Below, one piece after another: positions 29,583-36,403 of a stretch of DNA of 64,000 bases. Under the pieces are notes generated by a model. It had not been told where the DNA came from, did no database searches, and saw only the letters and a program-made list of their open reading frames with translations. Numbering within the stretch: position 1 is the first letter of the stretch; each line of letters opens with the position of its first letter. The stretch comes from a virus, in the IMG/VR virus record IMGVR_UViG_3300009788_000098, positions 1 through 64,000 of that record. One strand, given 5' to 3'. The translations under genes were made by a program, and so were the position numbers.

Positions 29583-29958
29583 CCCAGTGGTATTTGAAGC
29601 AGTTCGAGACACAGTCGGGCTGCAAGAAGCAACATTGGGTATGTGGTCAACTGAGTTGTTTTACGATGGGGCACATTACTTTGGAGTAACCCCGCTCTCT
29701 CAACAGACGTATTGGATACGGTCTACAATTGAGGGCGTGATTACAGACTGCGGGGTGAACGGGAATATCTGCAACATTGCCGATGTGCCAATGACCGGTG
29801 TTGAATGGCATATGTTGCCGGAAACAGTCAAGGCGGGAATGGTGAATTTTGTTCTGACTGTGATTGACAATGCACAGTACGTGAACGCCTGGTTGATGAT
29901 TATACCAGTAGGCGAGTTTGATATCTTTGATGTAATAGCACCGAGAGAGAAGACGTGA
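29512..29958 (+). CDS. Putative lipoprotein, 148 aa
   Basis: GGGAGGTCGG precedes the ATG at 29512. A hydrophobic signal (MMVVIACLLVGLAGC) ends in the lipobox LAGC, so the Cys near residue 22 would be lipidated. The rest is soluble with two further cysteines (DCGVNGNIC). It lies 350 bases before the lysozyme, so a lysis accessory, surface-exclusion or spanin-like role is possible but unproven. Confidence 0.7.
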   Translation: MDIRGHLMMVVIACLLVGLAGCADPVVFEAVRDTVGLQEATLGMWSTELFYDGAHYFGVTPLSQQTYWIRSTIEGVITDCGVNGNICNIADVPMTGVEWHMLPETVKAGMVNFVLTVIDNAQYVNAWLMIIPVGEFDIFDVIAPREKT

Positions 29959-29978
29959 TGGTTATTAATAAGTGAATG

Positions 29979-30083
29979 ATGAGCAAAACAATTACGTGTA
30001 AAAAATGCAGATGGATTTTTGATGGTCGATGGTGTCCAAAGTGTGGTTGGGATAGAGCGTCAAAATATGAGGAAGAAAAATAG
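29979..30083 (+). CDS. Tiny zinc-ribbon protein, 34 aa
   Basis: ATG at 29979 (29976 is also possible). TCKKCRWIFDGRWCPKCGW gives two CxxC pairs 9 residues apart, a minimal zinc ribbon. Its last codons start copy 2 of the 28 bp repeat. Function unknown. Confidence 0.55.
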   Translation: MSKTITCKKCRWIFDGRWCPKCGWDRASKYEEEK

Positions 30084-30103
30084 CTTCTGATACCCGGAAG
30101 GAA
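30076..30103 (+). repeat. 28 bp exact repeat, copy 2
   Basis: Same 28 bases as 28309-28336. Here it runs from the last codons of the zinc-ribbon gene to the ribosome site of the coiled-coil gene at 30116. Confidence 0.85.
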
Positions 30104-30115
30104 AGGAGAATGATG

Positions 30116-30310
30116 ATGACTGATATGTATATTGTTGAAATTGATGACAGGAGATATGAGATAGCTCTTGAGGTTGCGGAATTGATAAAAGGTCAAGGGG
30201 AAGAGCTCGAGGAGTTGAAGACTGAGAATGAAAGTTATAAACTTCAATGTGATATGCTGCAAAAATTAGTAAGGGCAACTTCAAAGGAATTGAAGGAAAG
30301 CGAGGACTAA
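30116..30310 (+). CDS. Small coiled-coil protein, 64 aa
   Basis: Three ATGs in a row (30110, 30113, 30116) follow GAAAGGAG; the third has the best spacing. After a strand-rich start, residues 20-60 form a Leu/Glu/Lys coiled coil (LKTENESYKLQCDMLQKLV). It ends just before the lysozyme gene and may be co-expressed with it. Confidence 0.6.
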   Translation: MTDMYIVEIDDRRYEIALEVAELIKGQGEELEELKTENESYKLQCDMLQKLVRATSKELKESED

Positions 30311-30311
30311 A

Positions 30312-31067
30312 ATGACTGATAGAGTAATAGGACTGGATGTGTCCCGTTGGCAGGACAATCCCTACACCCCACAGGAGATTGACTTTGTAAAAGCGCGCGA
30401 GAATGGAACTGATTTTGTGTTCATCCGTGCCGGATTGGATAACACGGTAGACATAAACTTTGCCGATGCGTGGAGGGATGCGAAGAAGGCAGGGCTGTTG
30501 CGGGGGAGCTATTGGTATTATGATTACCGGTTCAATGCCTGGGCACAGTCCCAGAAGTATATTGGCACACTAGACGGTGATTATGGCGAGTTACCCCTGG
30601 TCGTTGATTTAGAAAAGAAGCGGGGCACAAAATATCCGAATCGCATGGCTTATCTTGTTGGCATCAAGGATTTCTTAGAAGGGCTAGAATTGCACATATC
30701 TGATAACCACTCAATAATGATTTATCTCAACCGCGGACTGATAAACTATCTCAAGCCCATACCTGAATGGCTGTTGGCATATGACCTTTGGATAGCCTGG
30801 TACCCGAACGCCTGGGCAAGGTTGCGGAATAGACAGCCCAAGGTATCACCATGGAAAAGGTACACGCTATGGCAGCACACAGATAGAGCGGATGGTCACG
30901 CATATGGCATGGAAAGTCGCCAGGTAGACGAGAACTACTTCAACGGTTCATGGGAAGAGTTGCAGAACTACGCCACACATATCTCAATTGAGCCACCTAC
31001 ACCGCAACCGCCTACAGAGCTAACTAACCAGGAGAAGTTAGACAGGCTATGGGAGATGCACCAGTAA
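30312..31067 (+). CDS. GH25 lysozyme (endolysin), 251 aa
   Basis: Hydrolyses the beta-1,4 bond between N-acetylmuramic acid and N-acetylglucosamine. GLDVSRWQDN (8-17), FVFIRAG (35-41), GSYWYYDY and PLVVDLEK (about 96-103, with the catalytic Asp/Glu) match the family, and IAWYPN and TLWQHTD follow in the usual places. The last 30 residues are a Pro-rich linker and short helix, too short for a typical wall-binding domain. No signal peptide, so release needs a holin. Confidence 0.9.
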   Translation: MTDRVIGLDVSRWQDNPYTPQEIDFVKARENGTDFVFIRAGLDNTVDINFADAWRDAKKAGLLRGSYWYYDYRFNAWAQSQKYIGTLDGDYGELPLVVDLEKKRGTKYPNRMAYLVGIKDFLEGLELHISDNHSIMIYLNRGLINYLKPIPEWLLAYDLWIAWYPNAWARLRNRQPKVSPWKRYTLWQHTDRADGHAYGMESRQVDENYFNGSWEELQNYATHISIEPPTPQPPTELTNQEKLDRLWEMHQ

Positions 31068-31086
31068 TGTGTTATAATGGTACACT

Positions 31087-31176
31087 ATGGACACAAAATT
31101 ATGGGACACAATACTATGCGTGATATTCGTGATTGCGGTTGTGGTGATAATTGTGCTTGCGGTGCTGGTGACATAG
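31087..31176 (+). CDS. Tiny membrane peptide, 29 aa
   Basis: TATAAT at 31073-31078 lies 8 bases before the ATG at 31087, so a leaderless mRNA is possible, although the -35 box is poor. After MDTKLWDT the peptide is wholly hydrophobic (ILCVIFVIAVVVIIVLAVLV). It could be a minimal membrane protein beside the lysozyme. Existence is uncertain. Confidence 0.35.
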   Translation: MDTKLWDTILCVIFVIAVVVIIVLAVLVT

Positions 31177-31177
31177 C

Positions 31178-32113
31178 ATGAAGATACTAATCACCGGCGG
31201 CGCAGGGTTCATTGGATCACACGTTGCAGACGTACTTGTCAGGCGTGGCGATAGAGTATTCACCATTGACAATTATACTACTGGGCGCTTTGAGAATACT
31301 AATGAAAGAACATTCGTCTTCGATGATAATATTGCCAATGGGCTTGCTGTCAGGGAGATATTTGAGAGCATTCGCCCCGATGTAGTTGTCCATGCTGCTG
31401 CGTCTTATGATGATCCTGATAATTGGTTCAGGGATGCAACAACCAACGTGTGCGGGACTATCAATGCGGTCAAGATAAGTGATACATTTGATGTAAAGCG
31501 GTTTGTATATCTACAGACCGCACTGTGCTATGGGCTAAAACCAGAGACGCAACCCATCCCGATTGACCATGTCCTAAACCCAGTTGGCAGTTTCGCAATT
31601 TCCAAAGTGGCAGGCGAGAGATACGTGATGGAGAGCGACCTTGATTGGGTATCGTTAAGGTTAGCTAACGTCTACGGGCCGAGAAGCGTGAGTGGGCCTG
31701 TACCGGCGTTCTGGAAGCGATTGAGCGAAGGCAAAGAGTGTTTTGTAGCGGATAGTCGTAGGGACTTCATCTATGTTGATGACGTGATACGTGTGATTGT
31801 GAAAGCTATCGACGGAAAGGGGGAAAGTGGTGTGTACCACGTGGCAACTGGACAAGATTGTCCGATACTAACATTGTATCAAGAGATAGTAGCTGCAATG
31901 GGATTGGATATGCCCGACCCTGAAGTGCAGAAACGAAGCCCTGATGACGCGGCCACTATACTGCTAGATGCAACTGAAACAAGGGTGGACTTTGACTGGG
32001 ATGCCGTGACACCACTGGACTTCGGTGTGCGGAAGGCAATTGCTTGGTACGAGGAGTGGGGTGTTGAGAAGACGTTTACGCATCTGGGCGACAAGGATAA
32101 TGGGAACCACTGA
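31178..32113 (+). CDS. NAD-dependent SDR sugar epimerase-like, 311 aa
   Basis: GGAGFIGSHVADVL (7-20) is the NAD-binding GxxGxxG. The catalytic YxxxK position reads GSFAISKVAGE, so the usual Tyr is Phe. Other extended-SDR features are present (RLANVYGPR, RDFIYVDDV). It probably binds a nucleotide sugar; without the Tyr it may be inactive or use another acid. It lies about 2 kb before the main sugar cassette. Confidence 0.8.
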   Translation: MKILITGGAGFIGSHVADVLVRRGDRVFTIDNYTTGRFENTNERTFVFDDNIANGLAVREIFESIRPDVVVHAAASYDDPDNWFRDATTNVCGTINAVKISDTFDVKRFVYLQTALCYGLKPETQPIPIDHVLNPVGSFAISKVAGERYVMESDLDWVSLRLANVYGPRSVSGPVPAFWKRLSEGKECFVADSRRDFIYVDDVIRVIVKAIDGKGESGVYHVATGQDCPILTLYQEIVAAMGLDMPDPEVQKRSPDDAATILLDATETRVDFDWDAVTPLDFGVRKAIAWYEEWGVEKTFTHLGDKDNGNH

Positions 32114-32124
32114 GGGAGAATAGT

Positions 32125-32388
32125 ATGACAGAAGAAGCACTAATAAGTATTCTTATGGGTACGCCAATCATAACGGAAGATTGTACTATCAAGCGTATTG
32201 ATATACAGAAACACCCCTGCCCCTACTGCCACGGCATCACGTATGACGACAGTCGAGGGCATTGTTGCGGGTGCGGTGCGCCACGAGAACAAGAGAAACC
32301 ACCGCGAGGGCTTACGTTGATGAAGGGCGTTGAGAGTGCCACGCTCAAAGACGCGATGCTATCAGCTTGGTGGGAAGTTGCCAAGTAA
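32125..32388 (+). CDS. Zinc-ribbon protein, 87 aa
   Basis: GGGAGAATAGT precedes the ATG at 32125. CPYCHGITYDDSRGHCCGCG (residues 32-51) is a clear zinc ribbon in a protein that is otherwise acidic then helical. Two hairpins follow its stop. Function unknown. Confidence 0.7.
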   Translation: MTEEALISILMGTPIITEDCTIKRIDIQKHPCPYCHGITYDDSRGHCCGCGAPREQEKPPRGLTLMKGVESATLKDAMLSAWWEVAK

Positions 32389-32398
32389 CACACAAACC

Positions 32399-32440
32399 GC
32401 CCCACATGAGCGGGGCAGCTTGCGCCAAAGTTTCCTTTGG
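32399..32440 (+). other. Two adjacent hairpins
   Basis: GCCCC (32399-32403)/GGGGC (32412-32416), then CCAAAG-TTTC-CTTTGG (32425-32440). No good U-tract follows, so termination would be weak. They separate the epimerase unit from the next small gene. Confidence 0.45.
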
Positions 32441-32492
32441 GTGGGGGATTATAGGATTTTAACACACAAGTAGAAATTTGTCAAGGAGAGAT

Positions 32493-32777
32493 ATGGTAGA
32501 CGAATTGTCAGATGTAATGGGAAAGAAGTTGGTTGATGCTGAAGGATATGTGCCTGAAGGTGACGATTTACATTTTGAGATTACCAAGTTTATTTTTGAG
32601 GATGGAACAGAAGCATTTGCTGAGGGTAGCCACGATACTGTATCGTTGTCATCATATTCTAAAAACAATGAGTATGAATTATCCAATGAAAATCTTGAGA
32701 AATGGCAAATATGTAATAATTGCGGAAATAGAATGATGTACGATGGCAATAAATGGATATGTAGTGCATGGGTATAG
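32493..32777 (+). CDS. Hypothetical protein with C-terminal zinc ribbon, 94 aa
   Basis: AAGGAGAGAT precedes the ATG at 32493. The first 65 residues are acidic with strands (DLHFEITKFIFEDGTEAFAE). The end CNNCGNRMMYDGNKWICS is a zinc ribbon. Its last bases overlap the helicase start. Function unknown. Confidence 0.65.
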   Translation: MVDELSDVMGKKLVDAEGYVPEGDDLHFEITKFIFEDGTEAFAEGSHDTVSLSSYSKNNEYELSNENLEKWQICNNCGNRMMYDGNKWICSAWV

Positions 32778-33586
32778 CAATACCAGACAACCCCAGCGAC
32801 ATAGGCGTTCCCCACAATGAGTGGCGACGAGGACAGCGTTCTCTATTGGAGTCCTTTATACATAGCAAGGCAGAGTACGTCTTTACAGAAATTCCAACGG
32901 GCACGGGCAAGAGCGGGGTTGCGTGTGCTCTAGGTCACTACAACAACGTCACGGTCTGCGTACACACATTGGCACTACTCACCCAATACGAGAACCAGTA
33001 CGGGTTTTCAGTCGTGCGTGGCAAGCAAGAATACAATTGTGCTAATGTTGAGAAGGTTGATGCTTGGAGAGGGTTGCACAAGATAGTCCCGACTGTTGCT
33101 GATTGCACTTATAGTCCTATGAACAATTGTGAGTATTATTCTTATTGCCCTTATCCACGTGCTAAACACCGTGCAACGCTTGCGGAACGATCCGCTTGTA
33201 CCTATCGCTACATGGCATTGTCTGAGAGGATGCAAAATCGTAACGGGTTTTTAGTATTTGATGAAGCTCACGATGCAGCAGAGGAGCTTATTGCTTTCAA
33301 TCAGTTTGAGCTTGTCAACCGCAGATTGCAGAAGCATAAATTGCCATTGTTTCCTATACAAGAGTTTGGGGAAGATAACAAAGGGGATGTTGTGACACCT
33401 GTAGAACGAGGGGCGTTGCACAGATGGTTGCGTGAGTGTATCGGTCTGCTCAAAGTTGAAGCAGGTGACGAGAGCCGTGAAGCTGCTACAAGGAAACGCA
33501 TGGAGAGCAGATTCATACGTATCGGTGGCGAGATAGCATCTGATGATTGGTTCTTGCATATCACGGACAAAGGCTTCACTGTTTAG
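32768..33586 (+). CDS. DinG/XPD-like helicase, N-terminal part up to an in-frame TAG
   Basis: Walker A is EIPTGTGKSG (residues about 40-49) and the DEAH box is FDEAHDAAEE (near 165). Four cysteines between them (YNC, DC, NC, YC near 85-125) could hold an Fe-S cluster, as in XPD/DinG helicases. The frame ends with TAG at 33584-33586 and continues without shift into the next open frame, which carries the remaining helicase motifs. Confidence 0.75.
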   Translation: MGIAIPDNPSDIGVPHNEWRRGQRSLLESFIHSKAEYVFTEIPTGTGKSGVACALGHYNNVTVCVHTLALLTQYENQYGFSVVRGKQEYNCANVEKVDAWRGLHKIVPTVADCTYSPMNNCEYYSYCPYPRAKHRATLAERSACTYRYMALSERMQNRNGFLVFDEAHDAAEELIAFNQFELVNRRLQKHKLPLFPIQEFGEDNKGDVVTPVERGALHRWLRECIGLLKVEAGDESREAATRKRMESRFIRIGGEIASDDWFLHITDKGFTV

Positions 33587-33589
33587 GCA

Positions 33590-34345
33590 TTGAGTGCGCG
33601 CAGGATTGCGACCATAGTATCTGAGAAGAAAAGGCGTAAGTTGCTGATGAGTGCTACAATTGGCAAGCCGGCTCCCCTTGCGGGGGCATTAGGGATTAAG
33701 AACTATCAATCATATTCGCTTCCCCATCCTGTACCAGCTAAATACCGCCCTGTAGATGATTTAGGTGTGCCACGCATGACGCATCGTAATCTTGTACAGC
33801 AAGGTGATGGTCTGTTTGATGTGCAGGCAGGGTGCATCTGGGAGTGGGTTAGTATGTTTCCGAAACACTGGCGTGGTGTTATACTGACAACCAGTTACTA
33901 TAAGATAGAACAAATAGCTAAACGATCACAGGGCAGAGGTCGCAGGTTGCTTGTCCAAGAACGGGGGGTGAAGGTCGGTGACGTAGTGAAACAGTTCATC
34001 AGCGATATGCGAGACGGCGATGTTATGATTGGCACAATACAAGGCATGGGAACGGGCATTGATTTGTTTGGCGACATTGCTCGGTGGTTGGTCATTGCTG
34101 GTGTTCCGCATGTAAACCCGACTGATAGGTATATGAAAGCTAGACGTGACAAGGACGGGGGAGCGCACTATCAACGTTGGTTGACGTACAATGCGGTTGT
34201 ACAGGCAGCAGGGCGTATCAGCAGGGGCGAACTGTTAGATGACGGCTCGTTTATGACGAACTATGTTGCGATTGCTGATGGGTCTGCGATGACGGCTACT
34301 GCGTTGAGGTTCTATCCTGAGTGGTTCAAGGAAGCAATACAATAA
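33590..34345 (+). CDS. DinG/XPD-like helicase, C-terminal part
   Basis: Same frame as the part ending at 33586; only a GCA codon separates the TAG from a TTG here. There is no ribosome site. KLLMSATIG (19-27) is motif III-like. GTIQGMGTGIDLFGD (about 160) and VQAAGRISRG (about 210) correspond to the last motifs of superfamily 2 helicases. So one gene appears interrupted by a single amber codon: mutation, error or suppression. Confidence 0.7.
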   Translation: MSARRIATIVSEKKRRKLLMSATIGKPAPLAGALGIKNYQSYSLPHPVPAKYRPVDDLGVPRMTHRNLVQQGDGLFDVQAGCIWEWVSMFPKHWRGVILTTSYYKIEQIAKRSQGRGRRLLVQERGVKVGDVVKQFISDMRDGDVMIGTIQGMGTGIDLFGDIARWLVIAGVPHVNPTDRYMKARRDKDGGAHYQRWLTYNAVVQAAGRISRGELLDDGSFMTNYVAIADGSAMTATALRFYPEWFKEAIQ

Positions 34346-34374
34346 TTGACATTCAAACCAAAACATGCTATACT
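34346..34374 (+). promoter_or_regulatory. Promoter leading straight into a terminator
   Basis: TTGACA (34346-34351), 17 bp, TATACT (34369-34374). A terminator at 34398-34420 lies only about 20 bases after the expected start, so the transcript would be about 40 nt unless it is antiterminated. Confidence 0.8.
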
Positions 34375-34397
34375 CCTATAATCACCCCCCCCACTAG

Positions 34398-34420
34398 CCC
34401 TGCCCGTTGGCGGGGTTTTT
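34398..34420 (+). terminator. Rho-independent terminator
   Basis: CCCTGCC (34398-34404), loop CGTT, GGCGGGG, then TTTTT (34416-34420); one G-U pair. It closes the helicase region and also the short transcript from 34346. A run of eight C (34385-34392) lies just upstream. Confidence 0.9.
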
Positions 34421-34445
34421 GGGTGTGCAGTCATTGACTTATTCA

Positions 34446-34474
34446 TTGACTTATCGCATAGCATGTGGTATACT
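34446..34474 (+). promoter_or_regulatory. Promoter of the sugar cassette
   Basis: TTGACT (34446-34451), 17 bp, TATACT (34469-34474). The mRNA would start near 34481 with a hairpin, GCCCAA (34484-34489)/TTGGGC (34495-34500), immediately before AAGGAG. The next genes overlap or touch as far as 49378 without an obvious terminator, so this may drive a 15 kb operon. Confidence 0.85.
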
Positions 34475-34512
34475 GAAATAGTAGCCCAATACTGTTGGGC
34501 AAGGAGAATTCT

Positions 34513-35139
34513 ATGAAAGACACATCAGTCATAATTTTGTGTGCAGGTCATCAAGAACGATGGGGCGATATATCTTGTAAGCATCTTGTGCCGATTGACA
34601 AAGAACCGTTGCTGTTTCGGACTGTGAAGCAATGCAAGAAGATATTTGGGGTTGAGCCTGTAGTTGCTACGCAGAATCCTTTGCTTGATAAGTTGTCTCG
34701 GCATAAGGGGTATGAATCTCATATACCGTTTATGTGCAGGTGGACAGTTGAGACGCTTTCAAGCACTCTTGACCAGATTATATATTATCCAGGCGGAAAT
34801 CCATTACCGATAATGATTGTGTTATTAGGTGATGTTTATTATACTGATGTCACATTGAGGGTTATCAAGAAGGGCAATACATTAGTCTATGGCGATTCGT
34901 ATGAAATATATGGGTTGAAACTTTGCAATCATAATAGGGCTAGAGTTGCCTTAAAGAAAGCAATTGCACATGCTGAAGAAGGGGGCACAGGTAAGCTGTG
35001 GGAGTTCTACCGTGCTTATATTGATATTCCCATGATGCCTCATGTTGAGTGGTTGGATGTAGAGTTCACGTTTATTGATGATGAGACACAGGACTTTGAT
35101 ACTTATGAAGAATATAAACAGTTTATTGCAAATAGGTAG
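34513..35139 (+). CDS. MobA-like NTP-transferase, 208 aa
   Basis: The ATG at 34513 has AAGGAG 7 bases upstream, next to the 5' hairpin. SVIILCAGHQERWG (5-18) is the nucleotide-binding start of the GT-A nucleotidyltransferase fold, though the usual GxGxR loop is altered. CKHLVPIDKEPLLF and VLLGDVYYT (with an Asp for metal) follow. It probably activates a sugar or similar phosphate. First gene of the cassette. Confidence 0.7.
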   Translation: MKDTSVIILCAGHQERWGDISCKHLVPIDKEPLLFRTVKQCKKIFGVEPVVATQNPLLDKLSRHKGYESHIPFMCRWTVETLSSTLDQIIYYPGGNPLPIMIVLLGDVYYTDVTLRVIKKGNTLVYGDSYEIYGLKLCNHNRARVALKKAIAHAEEGGTGKLWEFYRAYIDIPMMPHVEWLDVEFTFIDDETQDFDTYEEYKQFIANR

Positions 35140-35159
35140 ATTTAGATGTTGGTTGCGCT

Positions 35160-35237
35160 ATGTTCCGAACAGGATTATTGGATTTATTCTTTGGAACACT
35201 TCTCATAGTTTCATTTATCGTATTGCCAAACATGTAA
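35160..35237 (+). CDS. Tiny membrane peptide, 25 aa
   Basis: ATG at 35160, ending in TAATG with the next gene. The product is MFRTGLLDLF then a hydrophobic run (FGTLLIVSFIVLP). It has the look of the other minimal membrane peptides in this genome (31087, 36293). No ribosome site; existence uncertain. Confidence 0.35.
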   Translation: MFRTGLLDLFFGTLLIVSFIVLPNM

Positions 35238-35371
35238 TGTGGCTTAAGACAGGTCATTATTGTGTGCTCTACAAGGACATAGCAGGAAGTACTGGAAAAG
35301 TTAGATGGTATCGGTGGGAGAAAGCCAGCAAACAATGTTCACTTCTTATCCCAGAAAGGTACAGGACATGA
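35237..35371 (+). CDS. Small basic protein, 44 aa
   Basis: TAATG overlap at the start and ATGA overlap with the cytidylyltransferase at the end. Basic and aromatic (MWLKTGHYCVLYKDIAG, then KVRWYRWEKASKQC). Supported by its coupled position; no family. Confidence 0.5.
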   Translation: MWLKTGHYCVLYKDIAGSTGKVRWYRWEKASKQCSLLIPERYRT

Positions 35372-36093
35372 AAGTCATTATCCTTGCAGGCGGACGTGGT
35401 ACAAGGTTAGGGCATGAGACAGATCGTATCCCTAAGCCGATGGTTGAGATTGGGGGGAAACCAATACTATGGCATATTATGAAGCACTATGCTCACTATG
35501 GGTTTAGTGAGTTTGTGGTTGCGGGGGGCTATCAAGTTGATATAATCAAGCATTATATTTGGGACAGAGGGTGGAATAGCGATAGTGGTGTTTACCAAGT
35601 TGATGAGAATTTTGATGTACAGGTTATTGATACTGGCTTAGATACGCAAACAGGTGAGCGCATCAAGAGGTTGCAGCCCCTTATAGATGATACATTCATG
35701 GTTACATACGGTGACGGGGTAAGCAATGTCAAATTGGATAATCTCATCGCGTATCATGGCACTCACCCCTATACAGCAACCATGACAGCGGTACGCCCTC
35801 CATCTAAGTTTGGTGTGCCGAAAATCAACGAGCTTGGTTTCGTGGAAGAGTTTGCCGAGAAGCCGCGCGGGTGGATAAATGGCGGGTTCTTTGTATTTGA
35901 GCCAAGCCTGTTTGAGTATTTAGAAGACGGGGCATCTCTGGAACAGCACACGTTATCAACACTTGCGCGCGAAGGTCAGTTGCTTGCATACAATCATTAC
36001 GACTTCTGGCAATGTATGGATACGCCACATGATCGTGATAAGTTGCGTGAACTTTGGGATAGCGGTAATGCGCCGTGGAGGATATGGGAATGA
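35368..36093 (+). CDS. Glucose-1-phosphate cytidylyltransferase, 241 aa
   Basis: I chose the ATG at 35368 (ATGA overlap). KVIILAGGRGTRLG (2-15) is the nucleotide-binding loop. IPKPMVEIGGKPILWHIMKH (near 22-41), VTYGDGVSN and FVEEFAEKPRGWINGGFFVF match RfbF/DdhA-type enzymes that make CDP-glucose from CTP and glucose 1-phosphate, the entry step to CDP-deoxysugars. Slightly shorter than the usual 255 residues. The catalytic positions look intact. Confidence 0.85.
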   Translation: MKVIILAGGRGTRLGHETDRIPKPMVEIGGKPILWHIMKHYAHYGFSEFVVAGGYQVDIIKHYIWDRGWNSDSGVYQVDENFDVQVIDTGLDTQTGERIKRLQPLIDDTFMVTYGDGVSNVKLDNLIAYHGTHPYTATMTAVRPPSKFGVPKINELGFVEEFAEKPRGWINGGFFVFEPSLFEYLEDGASLEQHTLSTLAREGQLLAYNHYDFWQCMDTPHDRDKLRELWDSGNAPWRIWE

Positions 36094-36296
36094 AGCGCGG
36101 TGATGCTCTCGACTACATCGTTGACATGCTCAATAGGGAAATCAAGAAACTCATTCCCAGAGCTGACATGGAGAAGAACCATGGTTGGTTTAGCGAAGCA
36201 GGGCGTATGGCATATAAGAAGCGTGGAAAATTGCAGGAAGTACGTAAAGCAATGCTTGCAATACCGCGCATAAAACAGATGGAGTTATTTGAATGA
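36090..36296 (+). CDS. Hypothetical helical protein, 68 aa
   Basis: ATGA overlaps at both ends (36090 and 36293). Basic helical protein (ALDYIVDMLNREIKKLIPRA). It breaks up the enzyme genes, so it may be a phage-specific insertion in a captured cassette. Function unknown. Confidence 0.55.
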   Translation: MKRGDALDYIVDMLNREIKKLIPRADMEKNHGWFSEAGRMAYKKRGKLQEVRKAMLAIPRIKQMELFE

Positions 36297-36403
36297 ATAG
36301 TCCTATATATTGTATTCCCGAGCATGTCTTGTTTTTTACATTGCTTATAGGATTTGTTATAGTTTTCGTTGTTGGGTACGGGTTAGGAGTTTCTAGGAAA
36401 TGA
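36293..36403 (+). CDS. Single-pass membrane peptide, 36 aa
   Basis: ATGA overlap with both neighbours. Hydrophobic residues 12-31 (VLFFTLLIGFVIVFVVGYGL) form one membrane helix, with a short basic end. Function unknown. Confidence 0.5.
   Translation: MNSPIYCIPEHVLFFTLLIGFVIVFVVGYGLGVSRK

Noticed and set aside
30984-31067. A wall-binding domain at the lysozyme C-terminus
   Set aside because: Only about 30 residues follow the catalytic domain, mostly a Pro-rich linker and a short helix, which is too short for LysM, SH3 or choline-binding units.
33584-33586. Genome-wide TAG reassignment
   Set aside because: Many genes here end in TAG followed at once by the next start (for example at 19140, 21837 and 31176), so TAG normally terminates.
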